A DNA stretch of 64,000 nt from Pempheris klunzingeri (GCF_042242105.1 NC_092033.1:18390408-18454407); one strand, 5' to 3'; positions 46,862 through 59,498 are shown, numbered from the stretch's first letter. The notes: generated by a model from the letters alone, not told the origin. A program made the numbers and translations.

Positions 46862-49250
46862 CTGCCAGATAACTGCAGGAGCAGCCTACACCTGCAGATT
46901 CTAGCTTAGAATTACAGCTAAACATCCACATAGCTTCTGCAAGAACAGTCACCTTCCTCCACCTGCAAATTCTTGCAGAAAGCTGCAACGAGACCCTCCA
47001 CCTACAACTTCAGCCATCCACCACCGATTTCCTCTGTCAATCTGCTGCAAACAGCAAAAGCCTCCACCTGTAACCTCTGCCAGACACCTGCAGCCACAGC
47101 CTCCACCTGCAGAATCTGAAAGAAAGTTGCAGCTACAGCCTCCACCTGTGACCTCAGACAGACACATGTAGCGACAGCCTCCACCTGCCAAATCTGACAA
47201 AGTAGCAGCATAAACCTCCACCTGTAACCTCTGCCCGACACCTACAGCCAAAGTCTCCACCTGTAACCTCTGCCCGACACCTACAGCCAAAGCTCCACCT
47301 GTAACCTCTGCCCGACACCTACAGCCACAGCCTCCACCTGCAAAATCTGCCAGAAAGTTGCAGCAAAAGCCTTCACCTGTAACCTCTGCCAGATAACTGC
47401 AGGAGCAGCCTACACCTGCAGATTCTAGCTTAGAATTACAGCTAAACATCCACATAGCTTCTGCAAGAACAGTCACCTTCCTCCACCTGCAAATTCTTGC
47501 AGAAAGCTGCAACGAGACCCTCCACCTACAACTTCAGCCATCCACCACCGATTTCCTCTGTCAATCTGCTGCAAACAGCAAAAGCCTCCACCTGTAACCT
47601 CTGCCAGACACCTGCAGCCACAGCCTCCACCTGCAGATTCTGACAGAAAGTTGCACCTTAAACCTCCACCTGTAATTTCTGCCCGACACCTGCAGCCACA
47701 GCCTCCACCTGCAGAATCTGCCAGAAAGTTGCAGCAAAAGCCTCCACCTGTAACCTCTGCCAGACACCTGCAGCCACAGCCTCCACCTGCAGAATCTGAC
47801 AGAAAGTTGCAGCCACAGCCTCCACCTGTGACCTCAGACAGACACATGCAGCGACAGCCTCCACCTGCGGAATCTGACAAAGTAGAAGCATAAACCTCCA
47901 CCTGTAACCTCTGCCCGACACCTACAGCCAAAGCCTCCACCTGTAACCTCTGCCCGACACCTGCAGCCACAGCCTCCACCTGCAGAATCTGAAAGAAAGT
48001 TGCAGCCAAAGCCTCCACCTGTAACCTCCGCCAGACACATGCAGCCACAGCCTCCACCTGCCGAATCTGACAAAGTAGCAGCATAAACCTCCACCTGTAA
48101 CCTCTGCCCGACACCTGCAGCCACAGCCTCCACCTGCAGAATCTGCAAGAAAGTTACAGCTTAAACCTCCACCTGTAACCTCTGCTAGACACATGCAGCC
48201 ACAGCCTCCACCTGCAGAATCTGCCAGAAAGTTGCAGCATAAACCTCCACCTGTAACCTCTGCCCGAGACCTACAGCCAAAGCCTCCACCTGTAACCTCT
48301 GCCCGACACCTACAGCCACAGCCTCCACCTGCAAAATCTGCCAGAAAGTTGCAGCAAAAGCCTCCACCTGTAACCTCTGCCAGATAACTGCAGGAGCAGC
48401 CTACACCTGCAGATTCTAGCTTAGAATTACAGCTAAACATCCACATAGCTTCTGCAAGAACAGTCACCTTCCTCCACCTGCAAATTCTTGCAGAAAGCTG
48501 CAACGAGACCCTCCACCTACAACTTCAGCCATCCACCACCGATTTCCTCTGTCAATCTGCTGCAAAAAGCAAAAGCCTCCACCTGTAACCTCTGCCAGAC
48601 ACCTGCAGCCACAGCCTCCACCTGCAGAATCTGAAAGAAAGTTGCAGCTACAGCCTCCACCTGTGACCTCAGACAGACACATGTAGCGACAGCCTCCACC
48701 TGCCAAATCTGACAAAGTAGCAGCATAAACCTCCACCTGTAACCTCTGCCCGACACCTACAGCCAAAGCCTCCACCTGTAACCTCTGCCCGACACCTACA
48801 GCCAAAGCCTCCACCTGTAACTTCTGCCCGACACCTACAGCCACAGCCTCCACCTGCAAAATCTGCCAGAAAGTTGCAGCAAAAGCCTTCACCTGTAACC
48901 TCTGCCAGATAACTGCAGGAGCAGCCTACACCTGCAGATTCTAGCTTAGAATTACAGCTAAACATCCACATAGCTTCTGCAAGAACAGTCACCTTCCTCC
49001 ACCTGCAAATTCTTGCAGAAAGCTGCAACGAGACCCTCCACCTACAACTTCAGCCATCCACCACCGATTTCCTCTGTCAATCTGCTGCAAACAGCAAAAG
49101 CCTCCACCTGTAACCTCTGCCAGACACCTGCAGCCACAGCCTCCACCTGCAGAATCTGAAAGAAAGTTGCAGCTACAGCCTCCACCTGTGACCTCAGACA
49201 GACACATGCAGCGACAGCCTCCACCTGCCAAATCTGACAAAGTAGCAGCA
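46862..49250. repeat. Delimiter-bearing segment repeated three times in minisatellite C
   Basis: Landmarks at 47002, 48517 and 49042 begin the same segment (offsets 1515 and 525 bp). Private variants GAATCTGAAAGAAAGTTGC and CTGCCAAATCTGACAAAG are shared. The first two also share ACACATGTAGCGACAG, where the third has ACACATGCAGCGACAG. Confidence 0.8.
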
Positions 49251-49649
49251 TAAACCTCCACCTGTAACCTCTGCCCGACACCTACAGCCACAGCCTCCAC
49301 CTGCAGAATCTGCCAGAAAGTTACAGCTTAAACCTCCACCTGTAACCTCTGCTAGACACATGCAGCCACAGCCTCCACTTGCAGAATCTGCCAGAAAGTT
49401 GCAGCAAAAGCCTCCACCTGTAACCTCTTCCAGACACATGCAGCCACAGCCTCAACCTGCCGAATCTGACAGAAAGTTGCTGCTTAAACCTCCACCTGTA
49501 ACCTCTTCCAGACACATGCAGCCACAGCCTCCACCTGCAGGTCCTGACAGAAAGTTGCAGCATAAACCTCCACCTGTAACCTTTGCCCGACACCTGCAGC
49601 CACAGCCTCCATCTGCAGAATCTTCCAGAAAGCTGCAACTTAAACCTCC

Positions 49650-51960
49650 ACCTGTAACCTCTGCCCGACACCTACAGCCAAAGCCTCCACCTGTAACCTC
49701 TGCCCAACACCTACAGCCACAGCCTCCACCTGCAGAATCTGCCAGAAAGTTGCAGCTTAAACCTCCACCTGTAACCTCTGCTAGACACATGCAGCCACAG
49801 CCTCCACCTGCAGAATCTGCCAGAAAGTTGCACCTTAAACCTCCACCTGTAACCTCTGCCCGACACCTACAGCCAAAGCCTCCACCTGTAACCTCTGCCC
49901 GACACCTACAGCCAAAGCCTCCACCTGTAACCTCTGCCTGACACCTACAGCCACAGCCTCCACCTGCAGAATCTGCCAGAAGGTTGCACCTTAAACCTCC
50001 ACCTGTAATTTCTGCCCGACACCTGCAGCCACAGCCTCCACCTGCAGAATCTGCCAGAAAGTTGCAGCAAAAGCCTCCACCTGTAACCTCTGCCAGATAA
50101 CTGCAGGAGCAGCCTACACCTGCAGATTCTAGCTTAGAATTACAGCTAAACATCCACATAGCTTCTGCAAGAACAGTCACCTTCCTCCACCTGCAAATTC
50201 TTGCAGAAAGCTGCAACGAGACCCTCCACCTACAACTTCAGCCATCTACCACCGATTTCCTCTGTCAATCTGCTGCAAACAGCAAAAGCCTCCACCTGTA
50301 ACCTCTGCCAGACACCTGCAGCCACAGCCTCCACCTGCAGGTCCTGACAGAAAGTTGCAGCATAAACCTCCACCTGTAACCTTTGCCCGACTCCTGCAGC
50401 CACAGCCTCCACCTGCAGATTCTCACTTAGAACTGCAGCCGAAACTCCACAACAGCATCTGCTAGAACAGTCACAGCCTCCACCTGCAAATTCTATTAGC
50501 CAAAGCCTCCACCTGTAACCTCTGCCCGACACCTACAGCCACAGCCTCCACCTGCAGAATCTGCCAGAAAGTTGCAGCTTAAACCTCCACCTGTAACCTC
50601 TGCTAGACACATGCAGCCACAGCCTCCACCTGCAGAATCTGCCAGAAAGTTGCAGCATAAACCTCCACCTGTAACCTCTGCCTGACACCTGAAGCCACAG
50701 CCTCCACCTGCAGATTCTGACACAAAGTTGCAGCAAAAGCCTCCATCTGTAAACTCAGACACAAACATGCAGCCACAGCCTCCACCTGCAGATTCTGACA
50801 GAAACTTGCACCTTAAACCTCCACCTGTAATTTCTGCCCGACACTGGCAGCCACAGCCTCCACCTGCAGAATCTGTCAGAAAGTTGCACCTTAAACCTCC
50901 ACCTGTAACCTCTGCCTGACACATGCAGCCACAGCCTCCACCTGCAGATTCTAGCTTAGAATTACAGCTAAACATCCACATAGCTTCTGCAAGAACAGTC
51001 ACCTTCCTCCACCTGCAAGTTCTTGCAGAAAGCTGCAACGAGACCCTCCACCTACAACTTCAGCCATCCACCACCGATTTCCTCTGTCAATCTGCTGCAA
51101 ACAGCAAAAGCCTCCACCTGTAACCTCTGCCAGACACCTGCAGCCACAGCCTCCACCTGCAGAATCTGACAGAAAGTTGCAGCCACAGCCTCCACCTGTG
51201 ACCTCAGACAGACGCATGCAGTGACAGCCTCCACCTGCGGAATCTGACAAAGTAGCAGCTTAAACCTCCACCTGTAACCTCTGCCCGACACCTACAGCCA
51301 AAGCCTCCACCTGTAACCTCTGCCCAACACCTACAGCCACAGCCTCCACCTGCAGAATCTGCCAGAAAGTTGCAGCTTAAACCTCCACCTGTAACCTCTG
51401 CTAGACACATGCAGCCACAGCCTCCACCTGCAGAATCTGCCAGAAAGTTGCACCTTAAACCTCCACCTGTAACCTCTGCCCGACACCTACAGCCAAAGCC
51501 TCCACCTGTAACCTCTGCCCGACACCTACAGCCAAAGCCTCCACCTGTAACCTCTGCCTGACACCTACAGCCACAGCCTCCACCTGCAGAATCTGCCAGA
51601 AGGTTGCACCTTAAACCTCCACCTGTAATTTCTGCCCGACACCTGCAGCCACAGCCTCCACCTGCAGAATCTGCCAGAAAGTTGCAGCAAAAGCCTCCAC
51701 CTGTAACCTCTGCCAGATAACTGCAGGAGCAGCCTACACCTGCAGATTCTAGCTTAGAATTACAGCTAAACATCCACATAGCTTCTGCAAGAACAGTCAC
51801 CTTCCTCCACCTGCAAATTCTTGCAGAAAGCTGCAACGAGACCCTCCACCTACAACTTCAGCCATCTACCACCGATTTCCTCTGTCAATCTGCTGCAAAC
51901 AGCAAAAGCCTCCACCTGTAACCTCTGCCAGACACCTGCAGCCACAGCCTCCACCTGCAG
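49650..51960. repeat. Duplicated 0.7-kb segments 1620 bp apart in minisatellite C
   Basis: About 49650-50340 and 51270-51960 match at an offset of 1620 bp, including the private GCCCAACACC (49705 and 51323) and the variant delimiter GCCATCTACCACCG. Different sequence lies between them (about 50341-51269). Confidence 0.8.
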
Positions 51961-54005
51961 AATCTGACAGAAAATTGCTGCTTAAACCTCCACCTGTAAC
52001 CTCTTCCAGACACATGCAGCCACAGCCTCAACCTGCCGAATCTGACAGAAAGTTGCTGCTTAAACCTCCACCTGTAACCTCTTCCAGACACATGCAGCCA
52101 CAGCCTCCACCTGCAGGTCCTGACAGAAAGTTGCAGCATAAACCTCCACCTGTAACCTTTGCCGACTCCTGCAGCCACAGCCTCCACCTGCAGATTCTCA
52201 CTTAGAACTGCAGCCGAAACTCCACAACAGCATCTGCTAGAACAGTCACAGCCTCCACCTGCAAATTCTATTAGCCAAAGCCTCCACCTGTAACCTCCGC
52301 CAGACACATGCAGCCACAGCCTCCACCTGCAGAATCTGACAGAAACTTGCAGCATAAACCTCCACCTGTAACCTTTGCCCGACACCTGCAGCCACAGCCT
52401 CCATCTGCAGAATCTTCCAGAAAGCTGCAGCTTAAACCTCCACCTGTAACCTCTGCCTGACACCTGAAGCCACAGCCTCCACCTGCAGATTCTGACACAA
52501 AGTTGCAGCAAAAGTCTCCATCTGTAAACTCAGACACAAACATGCAGCGACAGCCTCCACCTGCAGATTCTGACAGAAACTTGCACCTTAAACCTCCACC
52601 TGTAATTTCTGCCCGACACCTGCAGTCACAGCCTCCACCTGCAGAATCTGTCAGAAAGTTGCACCTTAAACCTCCACCTGTAACCTCTGCCTGACACCTA
52701 CAGCCACAGCCTCCACCTGCAGAATCTGCCAGAAGGTTGCACCTTAAACCTCCACCTGTAATTTCTGCCCGACACCTGCAGCCACAGCCTCCACCTGCAG
52801 AATCTGCCAGAAAGTTGCAGCAAAAGCCTCCACCTGTAACCTCTGCCAGATAACTGCAGGAGCAGCCTACACCTGCAGATTCTAGCTTAGAATTACAGCT
52901 AAACATCCACATAGCTTCTGCAAGAACAGTCACCTTCCTCCACCTGCAAATTCTTGCAGAAAGCTGCAACGAGACCCTCCACCTACAACTTCAGCCATCT
53001 ACCACCGATTTCCTCTGTCAATCTGCTGCAAACAGCAAAAGCCTCCACCTGTAACCTCTGCCAGACACCTGCAGCCACAGCCTCCACCTGCAGAATCTGA
53101 CAGAAAGTTGCAGCCACAGCCTCCACCTGCGACCTCAGACAGACACATGCAGCGACAGCCTCCACCTGCGGAATTTGACAAAGTAGCAGCATAAACCTCC
53201 ACCTGTAACCTCTGCCCGACACCTACAGCCAAAGCCTCCACCTGTAACCTCTGCCCGACACCTACAGCCACAGCCTCCACCTGCAGAATCTGCCAGAAAG
53301 TTGCAGCTTAAACCTCCACCTGTAACCTCTGCTAGACACATGCAGCCACAGCCTCCACCTGCCGAATCTGACAGAAAATTGCTGCTTAAACCTCCACCTG
53401 TAACCTCTTCTAGACACATGCAGCCACAGCCTCCACCTGCAGATCCTGACAGAAAGTTGCAGCTTAAACCTCCACCTGTAACCTTTGCCCGACTCCTGCA
53501 GCCACAGCCTCCACCTGCAGATTCTCACTTAGAACTGCAGCCGAAACTCCACAACAGCATCTGCTAGAACAGTCACAGCCTCCACCTGCAAATTCTATTA
53601 GCCAAAGCCTCCACCTGTAACCTCCGCCAGACACATGCAGCCATAGCCTCCACCTGCAGAATCTGACAGAAAGTTGCAGCATAAACCTCCACCTGTAACC
53701 TTTGCCCGACACCTGCAGCCACAGCCTCCATCTGCAGAATCTGACAGGAAGTTGCAGCTTAAACCTCCACCTGTAACCTCTGCCTGACACCTGAAGCCAC
53801 AGCCTCCACCTGCAGATTCTGACACAAAGTTGCAGCAAAAGCCTCCACCTGTAACTTCTGCCAAAAAACATGCAGTCACAGCCTCCACCTGCAAATTCCT
53901 GCAGCCACAGCACATCCTCCTCCTGCAGAATCTGAACCTCCACCAACTTCCTCTTCCATTCACCTGCAGTCAACACCTCCACTTGATGATTCTGCCACAG
54001 CCTGA

Positions 54006-54630
54006 ACCTCCACCTATAGCCTGAGTCAGCAACCTACACCTCTTCCTCCAGTCAGCCCATACCTCGCCTACAATCCCTACCAGCAGTCTGCACCTCTGCC
54101 TCCCCTTAGAGATCATGGCAGCATCACCCTGAGCACCCACCTCTGCCTCTGATAGCTAGGTGAAAACTTCACCTGCAACCCCTGGCATCCTCCCCTTGCA
54201 GGTAAGACAGTTCCATTCCTGTCTTCCTGCCTACATTAGGCACGTTTTACTCTAGCAGCCTCTGCCTGCAGCCTGCAACCCCTTTCATTCACTTCTCCAT
54301 TCTGCCAGGTAGCTGCAAACAACAGTTCCTGTCCTGAGACACTACGTCAGCCGCCATCCATCAACTCCAGCACCAGCCTCAAACTCTAGCTCCTGCCAGA
54401 TGTGCTATGCCTTCGCTTCAACCTCCAGACTTTTAAAGATGTTTTAATTTTTTATTTTATTTAGATTTTTTTTTACAGCTTTTATTTATGCTTTGATACA
54501 GTGAGCTGTGCTTGTTCTATTAACCTTTCGCTGTTGGTTAATAAAGTGACTGCATGAATCCATTTCTGCAGCTGTCAGATGAGTCACAAGTACATCATAT
54601 ATGTTAAGTGTATCAGTATATAAGACATAC
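54006..54630 (+). other. Spacer after minisatellite C
   Basis: Counterpart of 14049-14674. The donor-like site has lost bases (GGTAAGACAG at 54201), which weakens it. AATAAA is at 54540-54545. The Tc1 target site near 54596 is empty. Confidence 0.5.
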
Positions 54631-54729
54631 CTTAAAGGTCCCCTATTCTGCTCATTTTCAGGTTCATACTTGTATTTGGAGGTCCTCCGAAGAGCAGGTT
54701 TACATGGTTTAATGTTCAGAAAACACATT
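54631..54729. mobile_element. Dispersed MITE-like fish repeat fragment (mega-unit 3)
   Basis: Same fragment as 14675-14772. Confidence 0.55.
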
Positions 54730-54820
54730 ATTTGATGTGTACGATGCAGTATGTAGGATTTAATTTAATCTTGTAGTAAAGTTGCAGATTGCAACCATGG
54801 TTTATGGTGAATATAGGCGG

Positions 54821-54848
54821 CGAATCCTAGCCACTAGACCATCAGGGA
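54821..54848 (-). pseudogene. tRNA-Glu 5' fragment at the left edge of array 3
   Basis: Same breakpoint and length as 14865-14892. Confidence 0.85.
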
Positions 54849-55202
54849 GGAGCTGATGTGCTTCCTGAGGACGCTAAAGTGAATGAAAAATGATCACCCT
54901 CCCTAAAGCTTGGCTTCCTTGTTTGTCTCACCTGAATAAACTCTTCTTTGCCACAAGCAATGTAATGTGCTTTGATGACAAATTATACAGTCTTTTGAAA
55001 ATAGTAAAACATATTGTCACAGACTTTTGGACAAGCCGTCAGGGGCACTTGACAGAAGCAATAATTCAGAAACTTGGGCTGCTTGTAGTTCCTTTAGAAA
55101 GGTTATTCAGTCTTACTGAAACAACTTTCCAACCTTTGTTCTGGTACTTCTTGGCTAGAAGACCGACCTCAGGTACAAGTTCATGAGACAGCTAAAGCCA
55201 CA

Positions 55203-55274
55203 TTCCCTGACCGGGAATCGAACCCGGGCCGCGGCGGTGAGAGCGCCGAATCCTAGCCACTAGACCATCAGGGA
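55203..55274 (-). tRNA. tRNA-Glu (CTC)
   Basis: Consensus CTC gene. Confidence 0.95.
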
Positions 55275-55620
55275 GGAGCTGATGTGCTTCTTGAGGACGC
55301 TAAAGTGAATGAAAAATGATCATCCTCCCTAAAGCTTGGCTTCCTTGTTTGTCTCACCTGAATAAACTCTTCTTTGCCACAAGCAATTTAATGTGCTTTG
55401 ATGACAAATTATTCAGTCTTTTGAAAATAGTAAAACACATTGTCACAGACTTTTGGACAAGCCGTCAGTGGCACTTGACGGATGAGATAATTCAGAAATA
55501 ATTCAGTTCCTTTAGAAAGGTTATTCAGTCTTACTGAAACAACTTTCCAACCTTTGTTCTGGTACTTCTTGGCTAGAAGACCGACCTCAGGTACAAGTTC
55601 ATGAGACAGCTAAAGCCACA

Positions 55621-55692
55621 TTCCCTGACCGGGAATCGAACCCGGGCCGCGGCGGTGAGAGCGCCGAATCCTAGCCACTAGACCATCAGGGA
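55621..55692 (-). tRNA. tRNA-Glu (CTC)
   Basis: Consensus CTC gene in a 418-bp unit. Confidence 0.95.
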
Positions 55693-56046
55693 GGAGCTGA
55701 TGTGCTTCCTGAGGACGCTAAAGTGAATGAAAAATGATCACCCTCCCTAAAGCTTGGCTTCCTTGTTTGTCTCACCTTCATAAACTCTTCTTTGCCACAA
55801 GCAATTTAATGTGCTTTGATGACAAATTATACAGTCTTTTGAAAATAGTAAAACACATTGTCACAGACTTTTGGACAAGCCGTCAGGGGCACTTGACAGA
55901 AGCGATAATTCAGAAACTTGGGCTGCTTGCAGTTCCTTTAGAAAGGTTATTCAGTCTTACTGAAACAACTTTCCAACCTTTGTTCTGGTACTTCTTGGCT
56001 AGAAGACCGACCTCAGGTACAAGTTCATGAGACAGCTAAAGCCACA

Positions 56047-56118
56047 TTCCCTGACCGGGAATCGAACCCTGGCCGCGGCGGTGAGAGCGCCGAATCCTAG
56101 CCACTAGACCATCAGGGA
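56047..56118 (-). tRNA. tRNA-Glu (CTC), one T-stem mismatch
   Basis: T arm GGCCAGGGTTCG gives A-G at pair 50-64. Otherwise consensus. Confidence 0.88.
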
Positions 56119-56472
56119 GGAGCTGATGTGCTTCCTGAGGACGCTAAAGTGAATGAAAAATGATCACCCTCCTTAAAGCTTGGCTTCCTTGTTTGTCTCA
56201 CCTTCATAAACTCTTCTTTGCCACAAGCAATTTAATGTGCTTTGATGACAAATTATACAGTCTTTTGAAAATAGTAAAACACATTGTCACAGACTTTTGG
56301 ACAAGCCGTCAGTGGCACTTGACAGAAGCGATAATTCAGAAACTTGGGCTGCTTGTAGTTCCTTTAGAAAGGTTATTCAGTCTTACTGAAACAACTTTCC
56401 AACCTTTGTTCTGGTACTTCTTGGCTAGAAGACTGTCCTCAGGTACAAGTTCATGAGACAGCAAAAGCCACA

Positions 56473-56544
56473 TTCCCTGATCGGGAATCGAACCCAGGCC
56501 GCGGCGGTGAGAGCGCCGAATCCTAGCCACTAGACCATCAGGGA
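56473..56544 (-). tRNA. tRNA-Glu (CTC), altered T stem
   Basis: The T stem has a U-G wobble (50-64) and a C-A mismatch (49-65). CAGCAAAAGC just before it gives a TTTT run about 10 nt past the 3' end on the transcribed strand, one of only two copies with a close terminator. Confidence 0.85.
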
Positions 56545-56898
56545 GGAGCTGATGTGCTTCCTGAGGACGCTAACGTGAATGAAAAATGATCACCCTCCCT
56601 AAAGCTTGGCTTCCTTGTTTGTCTCACCTTCATAAACTCTTCTTTGCCACAAGCAATTTAATGTGCTTTGATGACAAATTATACAGTCTTTTGAAAATAG
56701 TAAAACATATTGTCACAGACTTTTGGATAAACCGTCAGTGGCACTTGACGGATGCGATAATTCGGAGACTTGGGCTGCTTGCAGTTCCTTTAGAAAGGTT
56801 ATTCAGTCTTACTGAAACAACTTTCCAACCTTTGTTCTGGTACTTCTTGGCTAGAAGACCGAGCTCAGGTACAAGTTCATGAGACAGCTAAAGCCACA

Positions 56899-56970
56899 TT
56901 CCCTGACCGGGAATCGAACCCGGGCCGCGGCGGTGAGAGCGCCGAATCCTAGCCACTAGACCATCAGGGA
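56899..56970 (-). tRNA. tRNA-Glu (CTC)
   Basis: Consensus CTC gene. Confidence 0.95.
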
Positions 56971-57324
56971 GGAGCAGATGTACTTCCTGAGGACGCTAAA
57001 GTGAGTGAAAAATGATCACCCTCCCTAAAGCTTGGCTTCCTTGTTTGTCTCACCTTCATAAACTCTTCTTTTCCACAAGCAATTTAATGTGCTTTGATGA
57101 CAAATTATTCAGTCTTTTGAAAATAGTAAAACACATTGTCACAGACTTTTGGACAAGCCGTCAGTGGCACTTGACGGATGCGATAATTCAGAAACTTGGG
57201 CTGCTTGCAGTTCCTTTAGAAAGGTTATTCAGTCTTACTGAAACAACTTTCCAACCTTTGTTCTGGTACTTCTTGGCTAGAAGACCGACCTCAGGTACAA
57301 GTTCATGAGACAGCTAAAGCCACA

Positions 57325-57396
57325 TTCCCTGACCGGGAATCGAACCCGGGCCGCGGCGGTGAAAGCGCCGAATCCTAGCCACTAGACCATCAGGGA
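57325..57396 (-). tRNA. tRNA-Glu (TTC)
   Basis: Consensus TTC gene. Its 5' flank carries the linked variants CTTCTTGAGG and GCTAACGTG, shared with the TTC genes at 58575, 62158 and 63390. Confidence 0.95.
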
Positions 57397-57750
57397 GGAG
57401 CTGATGTGCTTCTTGAGGACGCTAACGTGAATGAAAAATGATCACCCTCCCTAAAGCTTGGCTTCCTTGTTTGTCTCACCTTCATAAACTCTTCTTTGCC
57501 ACAAGCAATTTAATGTGCTTTGATGACAAATTATTCAGTCTTTTGAAAATAGTAAAACATATTGTCACAGACTTTTGGACAAGCCGTCAGGGGCACTTGA
57601 CAGAAGCGATAATTCAGAAACTTGGGCTGCTTGCAGTTCCTTTAGAAAGGTTATTCAGTCTTACTGAAACAACTTTCCAACCTTTGTTCTGGTACTTCTT
57701 GGCTAGAAGACCGAGCTCAGGTACAAGTTCATGAGACAGCTAAAGCCACA

Positions 57751-57822
57751 TTCCCTGACCGGGAATCGAACCCGGGCCGCGGCGGTGAGAGCGCCGAATC
57801 CTAGCCACTAGACCATCAGGGA
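57751..57822 (-). tRNA. tRNA-Glu (CTC)
   Basis: Consensus CTC gene. Confidence 0.95.
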
Positions 57823-58176
57823 GGAGCTGATGTGCTTCCTGAGGACGCTAAAGTGAGTGAAAAATGATCACCCTCCCTAAAGCTTGGCTTCCTTGTTTGT
57901 CTCACCTTCATAAACTCTTCTTTGCCACAAGCAATTTAATGTGCTTTGATGACAAATTATTCAGTCTTTTGAAAATAGTAAAACACATTGTCACAGACTT
58001 TTGGACAAGCCGTCAGTGGCACTTGACGGATGCGATAATTCAGAAACTTGGGCTGCTTGCAGTTCCTTTAGAAAGGTTATTCAGTCTTACTGAAACAACT
58101 TTCCAACCTTTGTTCTGGTACTTCTTGGCTAGAAGACCGAGCTCAGGTACAAGTTCATGAGACAGCTAAAGCCACA

Positions 58177-58220
58177 TTCCCTGATCGGGAATCGAATCCT
58201 AGCCACTAGACCATCAGGGA
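58177..58220 (-). pseudogene. tRNA-Glu pseudogene with anticodon arm deleted
   Basis: Only 44 bp remain: 28 bp covering the 5' T strand, the variable loop and the anticodon arm are gone. The ends of the loss share CGAA, so a microhomology deletion is likely. No anticodon is left. Confidence 0.93.
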
Positions 58221-58574
58221 GGAGCTGATGTGCTTCCTGAGGACGCTAAAGTGAATGAAAAATGATCACCCTCCCTAAAGCTTGGCTTCCTTGTTTGTCT
58301 CACCTTCATAAACTCTTCTTTGCCACAAGCAATTTAATGTGCTTTGATGACAAATTATACAGTCTTTTGAAAATAGTAAAACATATTGTCACAGACTTTT
58401 GGACAAGCCATCAGGGGCACTTGACAGAAGCGATAATTCAGAAACTTGGGCTGCTTGCAGTTCCTTTAGAAAGGTTATTCAGTCTTACTGAAACAACTTT
58501 CCAACCTTTGTTCTGGTACTTCTTGGCTAGAAGACCGACCTCAGGTACAAGTTCATGAGACAGCTAAAGCCACA

Positions 58575-58646
58575 TTCCCTGACCGGGAATCGAACCCGGG
58601 CCGCGGCGGTGAAAGCGCCGAATCCTAGCCACTAGACCATCAGGGA
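58575..58646 (-). tRNA. tRNA-Glu (TTC)
   Basis: Consensus TTC gene with the CTTCTTGAGG/GCTAACGTG flank. Confidence 0.95.
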
Positions 58647-59000
58647 GGAGCTGATGTGCTTCTTGAGGACGCTAACGTGAATGAAAAATGATCACCCTCC
58701 CTAAAGCTTGGCTTCCTTGTTTGTCTCACCTGAATAAACTCTTCTTTGCCACAAGCAATTTAATGTGCTTTGATGACAAATTATTCAGTCTTTTGAAAAC
58801 AGTAAAACACATTGTCACAGACTTTTGGACAAGCCGTCAGTGGCACTTGACGGGTGAGATAATTCAGAAACTTGGGCTGTTTGCAGTTCCTTTAGAAAGG
58901 TTATTCAGTCTTACTGAAACAACTTTCCAACCTTTGTTCTGGTACTTCTTGGCTAGAAGACCGACCTCAGGTACAAGTTCATGAGACAGCTAAAGCCACA

Positions 59001-59072
59001 TTCCCTGACCGGGAATCGAACCCGGGCCGCGGCGGTGAGAGCGCCGAATCCTAGCCACTAGACCATCAGGGA
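59001..59072 (-). tRNA. tRNA-Glu (CTC)
   Basis: Consensus CTC gene. Confidence 0.95.
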
Positions 59073-59426
59073 GGAGCTGATGTGCTTCCTGAGGACGCTA
59101 AAGTGAATGAAAAATGATCACCCTCCCTAAAGCTTGGCTTCCTTGTTTGTCTCACCTTCATAAACTCTTCTTTGCCACAAGCAATTTAATGTGCTTTGAT
59201 GACAAATTATACAGTCTTTTGAAAATAGTAAAACATATTGTCACAGACTTTTGGACAAGCCGTCAGGGGCACTTGACAGAAGCGATAATTCAGAAACTTG
59301 GGCTGCTTGCAGTTCCTTTAGAAAGGTTATTCAGTCTTACTGAAACAACTTTCCAACCTTTGTTCTGGTACTTCTTGGCTAGAAGACCGACCTCAGGTAC
59401 AAGTTAATGAGACAGCTAAAGCCACA

Positions 59427-59498
59427 TTCCCTGACCGGGAATCGAACCCGGGCCGCGGCGGTGAGAACGCCGAATCCTAGCCACTAGACCATCAGGGA
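59427..59498 (-). tRNA. tRNA-Glu (CTC), T at position 32
   Basis: The anticodon loop is TTCTCAC; base 32 differs but the anticodon is still CTC. Confidence 0.92.

Larger units (their letters stand above)
43937..54005. repeat. Minisatellite C: 39-bp monomers, 10.1 kb
   Basis: Same monomers and delimiters as A and B. It is the shortest array but has the closest-packed type-1 delimiters (for instance 46868, 47393, then 48383, 48908). The longest plus-strand proline-rich frame of the window lies here (193 codons, 49360-49941). The left edge (45 bp past the hairpin) and the right edge agree with A and B; only the interior has been rearranged. Confidence 0.93.

Noticed and set aside
49360-49941. 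193-codon proline-rich plus-strand frame as a real mucin- or chorion-like protein gene
   Set aside because: It starts inside a monomer (HMQPQPPP) and ends at the TGA of another common monomer. No promoter, leader or flanking unique exon was seen.
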